64,000 nt of DNA. Source: Microbacterium terregens. GTDB lineage: Bacteria > Actinomycetota > Actinomycetes > Actinomycetales > Microbacteriaceae. The position numbers were made by a program, and so were the translations under genes. Of this stretch, positions 53,916 through 62,673 are shown piece after piece. The stretch spans positions 1-64,000 of the forward strand of contig NZ_BAAAWH010000001.1 of assembly GCF_039534975.1 (NCBI RefSeq), given 5' to 3'. Position 1 is the first letter of the stretch, and every line of letters starts with the position of its first letter. Below the pieces are notes generated by a model. That model did not search any database. It was not told the DNA's origin and saw only the letters and a list, made by a program, of their open reading frames with translations.

Positions 53916-55682
53916 ATGCCAGACTCACCCAGCGACGCCGCCAGGCCCCTGCGCAGCAACCTCCCACCCACCTCCGCTCTGGGAATCGCCCGGCGTGCGC
54001 AGTGGCGATCACTCGGGATTCCCGCCAGCGATCTGCTCAAGCCCAAGGTCGCGATCGTCAACACGTCGTCCGAACTCGCCGCGTGCTACGCGCATCTCGA
54101 CGACATCGCCGACGCGCTGAAGGTCGAGCTGCGCGCCCTCGGCGTGCTGCCGTTCGAGATCCGCACGGTCGCGCCGAGTGACTTCGTCACCAGCGCGGGT
54201 CGCGCCGGCCGCTACATCCTCCCCAGCCGCGACCTGATCGTCAACGACATCGAGGCCGCCGTCGAGGGGGCCAAGCTCGACGCGATGATCTGCCTCAGCT
54301 CGTGCGACAAGACCACCCCGGCGCACCTGATGGCCGCGGGGCGTCTGGACATCCCGACCGTGATCATTCCGTGCGGCTACCAGCACTCGGGTCTTGCGGA
54401 GGGACGCGAAGCCGACGTCGAGGAGGTCTTCCTGCTCGCCGCGAAGGCGGCGGTGACCGGAGAGTCCACCGAGCACCTCGAGGAGCTCGCCGACGACGCG
54501 ATCCTGGGCCCGGGCGTGTGCGCGGGACTGGCCACCGCGAACTCCATGCACATGGTCGCCGAGGCGATCGGCATGGCCGTGCCCGGCTCATCGCCGGTGC
54601 GCGCGAACAGCGAGCCGATGTGGGACGCCATGCGCCGCTCCGCAGTCGCGCTGGTCGATCTGATCGCGCGCGACATCCGTCCGCGGGCCATCATCACGGA
54701 CGGCTCGATCCGCAACGCCGTGCGCACGATGCTGGCCGTCGGCGGCTCGATCAACACGATCAAGCACCTCCAGGCCATCGCCGTGGAATCCGGCCTCGAC
54801 ATCGACGTGTGGGAGACCTTCCGCATGCTCGGCCGCGACACGCCCCTCCTGGCTTCGGTGCGCCCGAACGGCCCGTGGCTGGTGGAGCAGTTCGAAGACG
54901 TCGGCGGTGGCGCGACCATCCAGCGCGAGCTGCTTCCGCTTCTTGACGGCGACCAGCTCACGGTCACCGGCAAGACCGTCGCCGAGAACGCCGCCGACGC
55001 GCGAGCCGCCGACGGCGAGATCATCCGCTCCCTCGAGAATCCGTTCGGCACCGACCCGGCGATCGCCGTGCTGCGAGGCACCCTCGCGCCGGGAGGCGCC
55101 GTCGCCAAGCGTCCCGTCCCCGACCCCGGTCCGCGCCGGTTCACCGGGCCGGCCCGCATCTTCGCGAATCGCGAGGAGGCCATCGCCGGCATCTCGAACG
55201 GCCGACTGCGCTCCGGCGACGTCGCGGTGATCCGCGGCATCGGCGTCTCGGGCGCGCCGGGCATGGGACTTACCAGCGCGTTCATCTTCGCCCTGCACGC
55301 CAAGGGTCTCGCCCAGAGCGTCGCCCTCGTCACGGACGGGCAGTTCAGCGGCCTGGTCAACCAGGGCATGACGGTGGGCGAGGTCTCGCCCGAGGCCGCA
55401 GCGCCGCGGGCGCCCCTCGGCCTCGTGCAGGACGACGACATCATCGACATCGACCTCGCCACGGGCAGTCTCGACCTGCTCGTGGATCCGGCCGAGCTCG
55501 CCGGCCGCCCCAGCTACCAGCCGCCCGCGGATCGCGACACCGGCGGCGGCATGCTCGACCAGTACGAGCAGCTCGTCCAACCGCTCAGCTGCGGCGCCGT
55601 GCTCTGCGCGCGTCCGGCCGGGCCCTGCCAATCGGACGCCTCGGACGAGGCATCCGCGCTTTCACTGACGGAGACCGCATGA
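53916..55682 (+). CDS. IlvD/Edd family dehydratase
   Basis: This 588-residue Fe-S dehydratase has SSCDKTTPAHLMAAGRLDIP near 128-147, a variant of CDKxxPG, and GVCAGLATANSMHMVAEAIG near 195, the usual cluster-ligand segments. TDGQFSG marks the C-terminal domain. Members dehydrate dihydroxy acids, including sugar acids, to 2-keto-3-deoxy acids. It is coupled to the FAD enzyme gene by an ATGA overlap. In the catabolic context a sugar-acid substrate is more likely than branched-chain synthesis, but this is inference. Confidence 0.88.
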   Translation: MPDSPSDAARPLRSNLPPTSALGIARRAQWRSLGIPASDLLKPKVAIVNTSSELAACYAHLDDIADALKVELRALGVLPFEIRTVAPSDFVTSAGRAGRYILPSRDLIVNDIEAAVEGAKLDAMICLSSCDKTTPAHLMAAGRLDIPTVIIPCGYQHSGLAEGREADVEEVFLLAAKAAVTGESTEHLEELADDAILGPGVCAGLATANSMHMVAEAIGMAVPGSSPVRANSEPMWDAMRRSAVALVDLIARDIRPRAIITDGSIRNAVRTMLAVGGSINTIKHLQAIAVESGLDIDVWETFRMLGRDTPLLASVRPNGPWLVEQFEDVGGGATIQRELLPLLDGDQLTVTGKTVAENAADARAADGEIIRSLENPFGTDPAIAVLRGTLAPGGAVAKRPVPDPGPRRFTGPARIFANREEAIAGISNGRLRSGDVAVIRGIGVSGAPGMGLTSAFIFALHAKGLAQSVALVTDGQFSGLVNQGMTVGEVSPEAAAPRAPLGLVQDDDIIDIDLATGSLDLLVDPAELAGRPSYQPPADRDTGGGMLDQYEQLVQPLSCGAVLCARPAGPCQSDASDEASALSLTETA

Positions 55683-57046
55683 GCACCCCCACCATCCACC
55701 TGCCCGCCGCCGACGTGCCGGTCATCGGCGAGTACGACGTCGTCGTCGTCGGGGGCGGCCCCGCCGGGATCATGGCCGCCACCGCCGCCGCGCGGGCGGG
55801 CCGATCGACCCTGCTCATCGAGCGCTACGGCTTCCTCGGCGGCGCGGGCACCATGGGCGGGCTCGCCACGTTCTGCGGGCTGCACGCACGGATCTACGGC
55901 GAGGACCGTCGTGTCATCCGCGGCTACACCGACGAGCTGCTGGAACGCATGGAGGCGATGGACGGCCTCAACGAGCCGCATCTCTCGGTGGACAACCGCA
56001 TCCAGGCGCTCTCGTACGACATCTCGGTCCTGAAGATCGCCGCCGACGAGCTGGTCCTCGCCAGCGGCGCGGGGCTGCTCTTCCACACGGCCGTGGTCGA
56101 TGTCGTGATGGCTGACGCCGGCATCATCGACGCCGTCGTGGTCGAGTCGAAGTCGGGCCGCGCCGCGATCCGGGGCCGCTTCTTCATCGACGGCTCGGGC
56201 GACGGCGACCTCGCCGCCTGGTCGGGGGCGCCGTACGAGCGCTCCGAGCACCTCATGTACCCGTCGCTCATGTTCCGCATCAACGGCGTGCATCCCGAAG
56301 AGGCCGGCGAAGCGTGGAAGACGATCCGCCGGATCATGGAAGAGGCCGAAGAGGCCGGCACTCACAGCTTCCCGCGTAAGAAGCCCATCGTGCGTCCGCA
56401 GCGCAACCCGCTGGAATGGCGCTCGAACCTCACTCAGCTCTCCAACGAGGACGGCTCGGCGGTCGACGGTACGAACGTCCAGCAGATGACCCGCGGTGAG
56501 ATCCAGGGCCGTCAGCAGGTCAAGGACACGTTCGCGTTCATCAAGGCCGTCACCCCCGGCTTCCAGGACTCCTACATCGTCGACATCGCGCCGTCGATCG
56601 GCATCCGCGAGACCCGACGCATCGTCGGGCCGTACCAGCTCACCGAGGACGACGTGCTCGGCTGCGCGGACTTCGACGACAGCATCGGCGTGAACGGCTG
56701 GCCCGTCGAGGCGCACGTCGTCGGCGACGTCGAGTTCCGCTTCGCCCCCGTCGACTCCCGCGGCTACAACCAGCTCCCCTACCGGATGCTGGTTCCCCAG
56801 GTCGTGGAGAATCTCCTGGTCGCCGGACGCTGCGCCTCGATGACGCAGGGCGGTCAGTCCTCCGGACGCGTCACCGGACCGTGCTTCGTGATGGGCCAGG
56901 CCGCCGGTACGGCCGCCGACCTCGCGCTGAGCGGCGGCACGAGCGCCGCCGGAATCGACATCCGCGAGCTCCAGGCCCGGCTGACCGCCGCGGGCGCCTA
57001 TCTGGGCACCAGCCTGCCGACGGGCATCGCCACCCCGGTCCGCTAG
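55679..57046 (+). CDS. FAD-dependent oxidoreductase
   Basis: This 455-residue flavoprotein of the FAD_oxidored family has VVVGGGPAGIMAATAAARAG near 22-41, RYGFLGGAGTMGGLATFCG, FIDGSGDGDLAAWSG and the C-terminal SMTQGGQSSGRVTGPCFVMG. Relatives oxidise organic acids or reduce double bonds. Its start overlaps the dehydratase stop. The true substrate is unknown. Confidence 0.85.
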   Translation: MSTPTIHLPAADVPVIGEYDVVVVGGGPAGIMAATAAARAGRSTLLIERYGFLGGAGTMGGLATFCGLHARIYGEDRRVIRGYTDELLERMEAMDGLNEPHLSVDNRIQALSYDISVLKIAADELVLASGAGLLFHTAVVDVVMADAGIIDAVVVESKSGRAAIRGRFFIDGSGDGDLAAWSGAPYERSEHLMYPSLMFRINGVHPEEAGEAWKTIRRIMEEAEEAGTHSFPRKKPIVRPQRNPLEWRSNLTQLSNEDGSAVDGTNVQQMTRGEIQGRQQVKDTFAFIKAVTPGFQDSYIVDIAPSIGIRETRRIVGPYQLTEDDVLGCADFDDSIGVNGWPVEAHVVGDVEFRFAPVDSRGYNQLPYRMLVPQVVENLLVAGRCASMTQGGQSSGRVTGPCFVMGQAAGTAADLALSGGTSAAGIDIRELQARLTAAGAYLGTSLPTGIATPVR

Positions 57047-57053
57047 CCCGGTG

Positions 57054-57094
57054 TACCCGGTCTTTGCGCTCGCACTCCGCGCAATGACCGGGTA
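57054..57094. terminator. Inverted repeat between convergent FAD enzyme and IclR genes
   Basis: TACCCGGTCTTTGCGC (57054-57069) and GCGCAATGACCGGGTA (57079-57094) pair with one mismatch around a 9-base loop. It lies just after both stop codons, a bidirectional terminator position. Confidence 0.75.
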
Positions 57095-57097
57095 CCG

Positions 57098-57943
57098 CTA
57101 GGCGCGCGGCGTCCGGAACAGCTGCGGGTTCGCACTGCGGTAGGTGCGCGCGACGCGCACGGCGGCGTCCTGGAGCACCGGGACCACGTCGTCGATCATG
57201 CTCTGCTCGGACTCGCGCACTGTCGTCGACGAAGCGGCCAGCGCCCCGACCGCCTCCGAGTCCACCAGGATCGGCACGGCCGCCGCGAGCATCCCGGGGT
57301 GGAGCTCTTCGACGGAGACATCGAAGCCGCGCTCACGCACCTGGGCGAGGCGCAGACGCAGGCCGGCCTCGTCGACGATCGTCTGCGGTGTGTGGCCCTC
57401 GAGGGGCGCGACGCGGAAGAAGTCATCGACGGTCGCGTCGGGCACGTTCGCGAGCAGAACCTTTCCCAGCGCTGTCGCGTGCGCCGGCAGGCGCATCCCC
57501 ACGCGCACCGCGTCCGGAAGCGGTCGGCGGTCCTCGACGCGGGCGACGTGGATGATGTCGACGCCGTCGAGCACACCCACGCTGCAGGTCTCGCCCGTGC
57601 GCTCGACCACCTCGCCCATGAACGGGTAGGCGACCTCGGGCAACGAGGCGGTGGAGAAGTAGCCCGAGCTGAGCTCGAGGATCCGCGGCGTCAAGCTCCA
57701 CATGCCGTTCTGCGAGCGGGCGTAGCCGAGGTGGGCGAAGGTGAGCAGGATGCGGCGCACCACGGGGCGCGGAAGCCCGACACGCGCGACGATCTCGCTG
57801 GGGCTCAGCGCCGCGTCGTGGCCCCCGAAGGCCCGGAGCACCTCGATGCCGCGCTCGATGCTCTGGATTCGATCGCGTGACCTGTCTTCCGCCACTGGTA
57901 TGCCGCCGTCCCGATACACGCGCGCTTCGCGTTGCGATTCCAT
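57098..57943 (-). CDS. IclR family transcriptional regulator
   Basis: This 281-residue protein has an HTH around residues 27-90 (IQSIERGIEVLRAFGGHDA, LSPSEIVARVGLPRPVVRRI) and an effector domain with LSSGYFSTASLP and ALGKVLLANVPD. It ends convergent to the FAD enzyme and lies downstream of the ABC operon on the same strand. The ATG at 57943 sits inside the loop of a perfect 16-bp inverted repeat; a GTG at 57895 is an alternative start that would leave the repeat wholly upstream. Confidence 0.9.
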   Translation of the reverse strand: MESQREARVYRDGGIPVAEDRSRDRIQSIERGIEVLRAFGGHDAALSPSEIVARVGLPRPVVRRILLTFAHLGYARSQNGMWSLTPRILELSSGYFSTASLPEVAYPFMGEVVERTGETCSVGVLDGVDIIHVARVEDRRPLPDAVRVGMRLPAHATALGKVLLANVPDATVDDFFRVAPLEGHTPQTIVDEAGLRLRLAQVRERGFDVSVEELHPGMLAAAVPILVDSEAVGALAASSTTVRESEQSMIDDVVPVLQDAAVRVARTYRSANPQLFRTPRA

Positions 57944-57966
57944 CCTAGGGATCGCAACGCGAAGCG
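57923..57966. promoter_or_regulatory. Perfect 16-bp inverted repeat over the IclR start
   Basis: CGCTTCGCGTTGCGAT (57923-57938) and ATCGCAACGCGAAGCG (57951-57966) pair exactly around a 12-base loop that contains the proposed ATG (57941-57943). It may be an autoregulatory operator, an mRNA hairpin hiding the start, or both. Confidence 0.6.
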
Positions 57967-58003
57967 ACGCGTTATGTCAACTGCAGAGAGCGTGCCCGCG
58001 GGA

Positions 58004-58804
58004 TCAGGCCGTGACGTTCCGCAGCCCGTACACGGACTCGTGCCACGGGATCACGAACCGCTTCGCCTCATTCACGATGAGATACAGCACGAGGCCGATG
58101 ATCGACAGCAACAGGATCAGCGCGAAGGTTCGAGCCGCATCCAGCGAGTTCATCGCGGAGACGACCATGTTGCCGAGGCCGTTGTTGCCGCCCAGATACT
58201 CGCCCACGATCGCGCCGATGGTCGCCAGCACGATGCCGACCTCCATGCCGGCGAACAGGTACGGCTGGAGACTGCGCATGTCCAGCTGGAGGAAGGTCTG
58301 ACGCTTGGTCGCGTTCAGGCTCTGCATCACCTCGCGGTGGCCCTGCTCGACGGAGCGGACACCCAGCAGCACGTTGAGCATGATCGGGAAGAAGGCCAGC
58401 AGCGCCGACAGGACGACCTTCGAGGTCAGGCCGAACCCGAACCAGATGACGAACAGCGGCACGAAGGCGACCTTCGGTGCGACCTGGGCGATCACGATGA
58501 GGGGTCGCAGGCTCAGTTCCAGCCAGTGCACCTTGCCCAGCACGACACCGACGACGACACCCAGGACTACCGCGATCAGGAAGCCGAAGATGACCTCGCT
58601 CACCGTCACGGCGACGGCCGACCAGGTGCGGGGCTCGGAGAGCAGCTGCACGAAGGACTCCGCGACGGCCTGCGGCGGCGGGAAGATGAACGGGTTGACG
58701 TTCAGGAGCGTCACGATCGCCCACCAGGCGAAGACGAGGACGATCACCAGTGACGGTGTGACGATCCACGGGAGTGCTTTCAGCATGCGGGGTGACATGG
58801 TCAT
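58004..58804 (-). CDS. ABC transporter permease (SsuC/TauC type)
   Basis: This 266-residue membrane protein has about six helices and the EAA-like motif VEQGHREVMQSLNATKRQTF with LFAGMEVGIVLATIGAIVGE. It is typical of nitrate/sulfonate/taurine-type importers. Its start overlaps the ATPase stop (ATGA). It is the last importer gene before the IclR gene. Confidence 0.92.
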   Translation of the reverse strand: MTMSPRMLKALPWIVTPSLVIVLVFAWWAIVTLLNVNPFIFPPPQAVAESFVQLLSEPRTWSAVAVTVSEVIFGFLIAVVLGVVVGVVLGKVHWLELSLRPLIVIAQVAPKVAFVPLFVIWFGFGLTSKVVLSALLAFFPIMLNVLLGVRSVEQGHREVMQSLNATKRQTFLQLDMRSLQPYLFAGMEVGIVLATIGAIVGEYLGGNNGLGNMVVSAMNSLDAARTFALILLLSIIGLVLYLIVNEAKRFVIPWHESVYGLRNVTA

Positions 58805-59631
58805 TCCTCCTCGTCGAGGTCGCGACGCAGGATGCGCACGATCTCGTTGAACTCGGGGGTCGTCGTGACTTCGACGGCGCGGGGCTTGGGGAAATCCGCC
58901 GGCAGGATCTGGCGGATCCGACCGGGGCGGGGGGTCATGTGGACGACCCGATCGGCGAGGAAGACCGCCTCGGGGATGTCGTGAGTCACGAACACCACCG
59001 TCGAATTCGTCTGCAGCACGATGCGCTGAAGCTCGAGGTTCATCCGCTCTCGGGTCAGGGCGTCCAGCGCGCCGAACGGCTCATCCATGAGCAGCAGCTC
59101 GGGCTCGGTGCTCAGCGCGCGCGCGATGGCGGCTCGCTGGCGCATTCCGCCGGACAGCTCGCGCGGGTAGGAGCGTTCGAAGCCGGCGAGTCCGACGAGT
59201 CCGGCGAGCTCTGCAGCCCGTTCCCGGCGTTCGGCCTTGCCCACTCCGCGCAGCTTGAGCGGAAGAGCGATGTTATCCAGCACCGAGAACCACGGGAAGA
59301 GGTTGCTCTCCTGGAAGACGAAGCCGAGCTTCGTCACGGCGGAGGGATCGACGTGGCTGCCGCGCCAGAGCGACTTGCCGTCGACTTCGACGGTACCGGC
59401 GCTGGGCGGGAGCAGACCGCCGATCATCCGCAGGAGCGTCGTCTTGCCACAGCCCGAACGGCCGATCAGCGCGACGAACTCGCCGCGCTCGATGCTCAGG
59501 TTGATGCCGGCCACCGCATGGGTCACACCGTTGCGGGTGTGGAAATCGCGTCCCACGTCCTTGATGTGCAGCCGCGGCGGCTCGACAGGGGCGATGGGGG
59601 ATGCGCTCGGCACGAGCGTCTCGTTGGTCAT
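58801..59631 (-). CDS. ABC transporter ATP-binding protein (SsuB/TauB type)
   Basis: This 276-residue ATPase has Walker A GRSGCGKTTLL near 56-66, signature LSGGMRQRAAIARAL and Walker B LLLMDEPFGALD, followed by VFVTHDIPEAVFLADRV. It powers the adjacent permease. A very strong hairpin lies just upstream, between it and the binding-protein gene. Confidence 0.93.
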   Translation of the reverse strand: MTNETLVPSASPIAPVEPPRLHIKDVGRDFHTRNGVTHAVAGINLSIERGEFVALIGRSGCGKTTLLRMIGGLLPPSAGTVEVDGKSLWRGSHVDPSAVTKLGFVFQESNLFPWFSVLDNIALPLKLRGVGKAERRERAAELAGLVGLAGFERSYPRELSGGMRQRAAIARALSTEPELLLMDEPFGALDALTRERMNLELQRIVLQTNSTVVFVTHDIPEAVFLADRVVHMTPRPGRIRQILPADFPKPRAVEVTTTPEFNEIVRILRRDLDEEE

Positions 59632-59661
59632 TGGGGGATGCTGCCTCTCATGTCGGTGTCC

Positions 59662-59700
59662 CGTGCCCGCTCCACCCGCGAGGCGGGTGGAGCGGGCACG
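59662..59700. terminator. 18-bp hairpin between binding-protein and ATPase genes
   Basis: CGTGCCCGCTCCACCCGC (59662-59679) pairs perfectly with 59683-59700 around a three-base loop. It lies inside the operon after the binding-protein stop, so it probably causes partial termination or protects the 3' end of the binding-protein message. Confidence 0.75.
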
Positions 59701-59712
59701 GACGGAGTGCGA

Positions 59713-60810
59713 TCAGTCAGCCGGCAGGTAGTCGTTGGTGATCCACTTGAGCGGATCCTGACCACCCTCGAGCAGACCGGACTTGGCGTACGTCTCGTAT
59801 GCGGCGGTCCAGGCATCGAGGTCGTTCTCCAGCAGGTCGTTCTCACCCTCGGCGTCCACCCAGGTCTGGCTGGTGTACACATCGAGGGCCTGCTGAGCCA
59901 CGTCGTCGTCGTCGAGCGCCGCGAAGGCGAAGTCGCCGCTGTCGCGCATGATCTGCAGGACGTTCTCGAAGTCGTTCTCCGCGTCGTCGATGACGAACTG
60001 GGTCGCCTCTCGGATGGCGGACAGGAACGCCTGGATCTCCTTGACCCGGTCGGGGTTGTCGAGGTTGGCCTGCGTCGTGATCCAGGTCTGCAGGTCGGGT
60101 GCATCGCCCAGGTCGGCGGAGCTGATGACCGCGTCGGGGTTCTGCTCGGCCAGGGCGATCGACGTGTCCAGGCTCACGATGTAGCCGGCCAGCTGCTCCT
60201 GCTTCACCAGCTCGAACGTCGCGCCCGTGACCGGGACGGCCTGGCGCGTCACCGAGTCGCGCGGGACATCAGAGGCGTCGAGAGCGAGATTGAGCATCTT
60301 CTCGCTCGTTCCGCCGATCGAGCCCATGCCGATGACCTCGCCCTCCATGTCGGCAGCCGATTCGATCGGGTTGCTCTCCGCGGAGGCGACCCGGAGGTTC
60401 GACTTGTAGGCCATCGTGCCGATCGCCATGATGGGCTGGCCCTTCTCCATGGCGGGGAAGACGTCGACCGTGCTCGCCCGGGTGATCGGGGTCGCGCCGC
60501 CCAACAGGGTCTGGATCGCGGCGGCGGTGCCCTGCACCGGCTGCAGCTGAACGTCCAGGCCGTGCTTCTCGAAGTAGCCGCCGGCGTAGGCGAACATCTC
60601 GGGCGTGAAGGTGAAGGACTCCAGCGGAAGGAAGGTGACGACCACCATCTTCGTCAGCTTGGCCTCGGGAGCCGCTTCGGTTCCTCCGGGCTCGGGGGCG
60701 GAACTCGCGCATCCGGAGAGCGCGAGCGCTCCGGCGGCGAGCGTGGCTGCGATCTTTGCGATCCGGCGCTTCGGGGATCGTGTGGTGCGCTGTGTCACTG
60801 CTGTGATCAT
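59713..60810 (-). CDS. ABC transporter substrate-binding lipoprotein (SsuA/NMT1 type)
   Basis: This 365-residue lipoprotein has a basic N-terminus and a lipobox at ALSGC. The NMT1/THI5-like fold shows VVTFLPLESFTFTPEMFAYA, GGYFEKHGLDVQLQP and QTLLGGATPITRAS. It provides specificity for the adjacent importer. The start at 60810 has AGGAGTCAGGC upstream. The ligand is unknown; related proteins bind sulfonates, nitrate, thiamine precursors or aromatic acids. Confidence 0.9.
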   Translation of the reverse strand: MITAVTQRTTRSPKRRIAKIAATLAAGALALSGCASSAPEPGGTEAAPEAKLTKMVVVTFLPLESFTFTPEMFAYAGGYFEKHGLDVQLQPVQGTAAAIQTLLGGATPITRASTVDVFPAMEKGQPIMAIGTMAYKSNLRVASAESNPIESAADMEGEVIGMGSIGGTSEKMLNLALDASDVPRDSVTRQAVPVTGATFELVKQEQLAGYIVSLDTSIALAEQNPDAVISSADLGDAPDLQTWITTQANLDNPDRVKEIQAFLSAIREATQFVIDDAENDFENVLQIMRDSGDFAFAALDDDDVAQQALDVYTSQTWVDAEGENDLLENDLDAWTAAYETYAKSGLLEGGQDPLKWITNDYLPAD

Positions 60811-60836
60811 GCCTGACTCCTGTGTCGGGTTCCACA

Positions 60837-60856
60837 CGCCCGCGGCTTCGCGGGCG
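60837..60856. terminator. Short GC hairpin upstream of the binding-protein gene
   Basis: CGCCCGCG (60837-60844) and CGCGGGCG (60849-60856) pair around a four-base loop between the aconitase X small-subunit stop and the binding-protein start. Confidence 0.5.
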
Positions 60857-60901
60857 GCGGGGTCGAGTCTGCCTACTTCCTTACTCGGGCTCCAGCACTC
60901 C

Positions 60902-60916
60902 TTTCACTGAGTGAAA
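60902..60916. promoter_or_regulatory. 15-bp palindrome at the end of the aconitase X small-subunit gene
   Basis: TTTCACTGAGTGAAA is a perfect palindrome with one central base. It spans the last codons and stop of the small-subunit gene, about 90 bases before the binding-protein start. A regulator site is possible. Confidence 0.35.
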
Positions 60917-61338
60917 CCCGCATCGTGCCTGTCTCGGTCGAGGATGGTGATCAGTCCGGTATCGCCGTCGACGCGCACGAAGTCGCCGGTGCGGATGGTC
61001 TCGAGGGGGTCGGGGGATGCCTCCACGACAGTCGGCACCCGCGTGACGATAGCACCGAGTACTGCCTTGGTCGTGATCACGCGGAACACCATCGCCGCCG
61101 GGGCGGTGCCCATGAGGCGGGTGCTCTGGAAGAATCCGGACCATCCCGATGAACCCTTGGCGCCCGGGAAGACCAGTACCTTGCCGGTGAAGCAGACGCC
61201 GAACAGCTCGTGCCGCGGCTCGATCACCGTTCCGGTCGCGACGTCGATGCCGCCGAAGCCCGAGATCGCGTCGTGGGTGACCAGGGCCTCGGCCTCGACC
61301 ACTCCCGGCACGATGCCGCGTCCGCGCAGCTCGATCAT
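60904..61338 (-). CDS. Aconitase X small subunit (DUF126, swivelling domain)
   Basis: This 144-residue protein begins LRGRGIVPGVVEAEALVTHD and contains VLVFPGAKGSSGWSGFF and APAAMVFRVI, the pattern of the AcnX swivelling domain, where the conserved Ser acts in catalysis. It overlaps the large-subunit stop (ATGA). Together they form a dehydratase of the aconitase superfamily; known members act on cis-3-hydroxy-L-proline or mevalonate 5-phosphate. The substrate here is not known. Confidence 0.9.
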   Translation of the reverse strand: MIELRGRGIVPGVVEAEALVTHDAISGFGGIDVATGTVIEPRHELFGVCFTGKVLVFPGAKGSSGWSGFFQSTRLMGTAPAAMVFRVITTKAVLGAIVTRVPTVVEASPDPLETIRTGDFVRVDGDTGLITILDRDRHDAGFTQ

Positions 61339-62618
61339 GGGCGCAGCCCCCCGCGCCAGCGGCCGGTGACGGCCGCGTCGATGCACTCGTCGAGCGTCCC
61401 GAACCACGCTTCGATGCCGAGGATGGCCGGCAGGTAGTGCGCCTGCTTGGCGGAGTCGGTGGCGAACACGCGCGTTCCCGGAGGCGCCGCCTTCGACATG
61501 GCGGGGCACGAGTCGGTCAGGACGTGGCCGCCCGCCTGCGTGATGATCCGCGTGTAGCCGTTGCGGTCGGCCATCGTGCGCAGCGCGCGAGGGGTCATGA
61601 CCCACAGCTCGGTGTCGGCGTGGAGGCGCCGACCCTCCAGCAGCTGCGCGATCCGGGCGACCTGATCCAGCGACGCGTGCGGGCAGCCGAGGAGGACGAA
61701 GTCGACGTCGGTGCTCGTGCCCTGGGCGTTGAGGGTGTCGTAGACCCACTGCCGCTCTCGCGGCCCGTAGGCGACCGGCTCGGGGATGTGCAATCCGCCG
61801 AAGGCCGCCTCGATCGTCGGCGCCTCAGGGGTGACGCCCGGCATGTGGAAGAGCTCGACCCCGCCGGACGTGGCCGTTGCCGCGCCGAAGTGCTTGAGGT
61901 CGGCGAGGTCCGGCTGTGCCAGCGATCCGATCACGGCGGGGCGGGCTTCTTCGACGGTCTCGCCGACGAAGTATCCGAACATCCCCCACTCCTGAAAGTT
62001 GTCGACGGCGACGTCGGCGCGCACGACGTGGGTCGCCAGGCGGTTCTCGGGAACATGGTTGCCCCAGTACGGGATCTTGCCGGTGAGACCGGCCGCCCCG
62101 GTCGAGGCCGAGCCTTCGCAGTTGGTCCGGGCGCCGAGCACCGAGTTGGCGTAGACGACGGCGGAGGACTCCATCCACGCCACATGCTCGTTGCGAACGG
62201 GCAGGTTGCCGACCTGGTACGGGGTGCAGGTTGCGAGAATGTTGACGCCGCGCTCGCTGAAGTAGTTCTCGGCGCTGCCCTGCAGCTCGATGGACGTCGC
62301 CGGGTACGCCGTGAGGCCCGCGGCGTCCTCGGAGAAGCCGTGCTGCAGCTGACATGTCGGCACCTTCATGCGCGGGATCTCGATTTCCCGGTCGCAGTCC
62401 AGATTGATGACCGCGTACGCGCGGGCCCAGCCGCCCTCTCTCTCGAGTTTGGCCTTCGCCGGCGACGGCTGGGTCATCGTTCCCGCGACGTTGCGCGTGT
62501 CCACGAGGCGCTCGGCGCCGAGGGCCTCGCCGTAGCGGATGAGCAGGTCCATCGCCGCGGCGACCGCTTCGCCCTCCGCGCCGTCGCGCATGATGCGTTC
62601 CTCGTCAGTGAGTCTCAT
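61335..62618 (-). CDS. Aconitase X catalytic (large) subunit (DUF521)
   Basis: This 427-residue protein starts RLTDEERIMRDGAEGEAVAA and has GARTNCEGS near 162-170, LLGCPHASLDQ near 309-319 and TDSCPAMS near 368-375; Cys167, Cys312 and Cys371 are the likely Fe-S ligands. The start MRLTDEER follows GAGAGGAACAG. It is downstream of the UGSC partner gene and coupled to the small subunit, so it should be one step of a pathway with the adjacent importer. Confidence 0.9.
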   Translation of the reverse strand: MRLTDEERIMRDGAEGEAVAAAMDLLIRYGEALGAERLVDTRNVAGTMTQPSPAKAKLEREGGWARAYAVINLDCDREIEIPRMKVPTCQLQHGFSEDAAGLTAYPATSIELQGSAENYFSERGVNILATCTPYQVGNLPVRNEHVAWMESSAVVYANSVLGARTNCEGSASTGAAGLTGKIPYWGNHVPENRLATHVVRADVAVDNFQEWGMFGYFVGETVEEARPAVIGSLAQPDLADLKHFGAATATSGGVELFHMPGVTPEAPTIEAAFGGLHIPEPVAYGPRERQWVYDTLNAQGTSTDVDFVLLGCPHASLDQVARIAQLLEGRRLHADTELWVMTPRALRTMADRNGYTRIITQAGGHVLTDSCPAMSKAAPPGTRVFATDSAKQAHYLPAILGIEAWFGTLDECIDAAVTGRWRGGLRP

Positions 62619-62673
62619 CTGTTCCTCTCGCGGGCGGCGGAAACCCGCCGCCCGCCCTGTACTGCGGAGGGTG

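Noticed and set aside
58774..60816. 680-codon plus-strand frame opposite the ABC genes
   Set aside because: Antisense to the ATPase and binding-protein genes, which show Walker and lipobox motifs.
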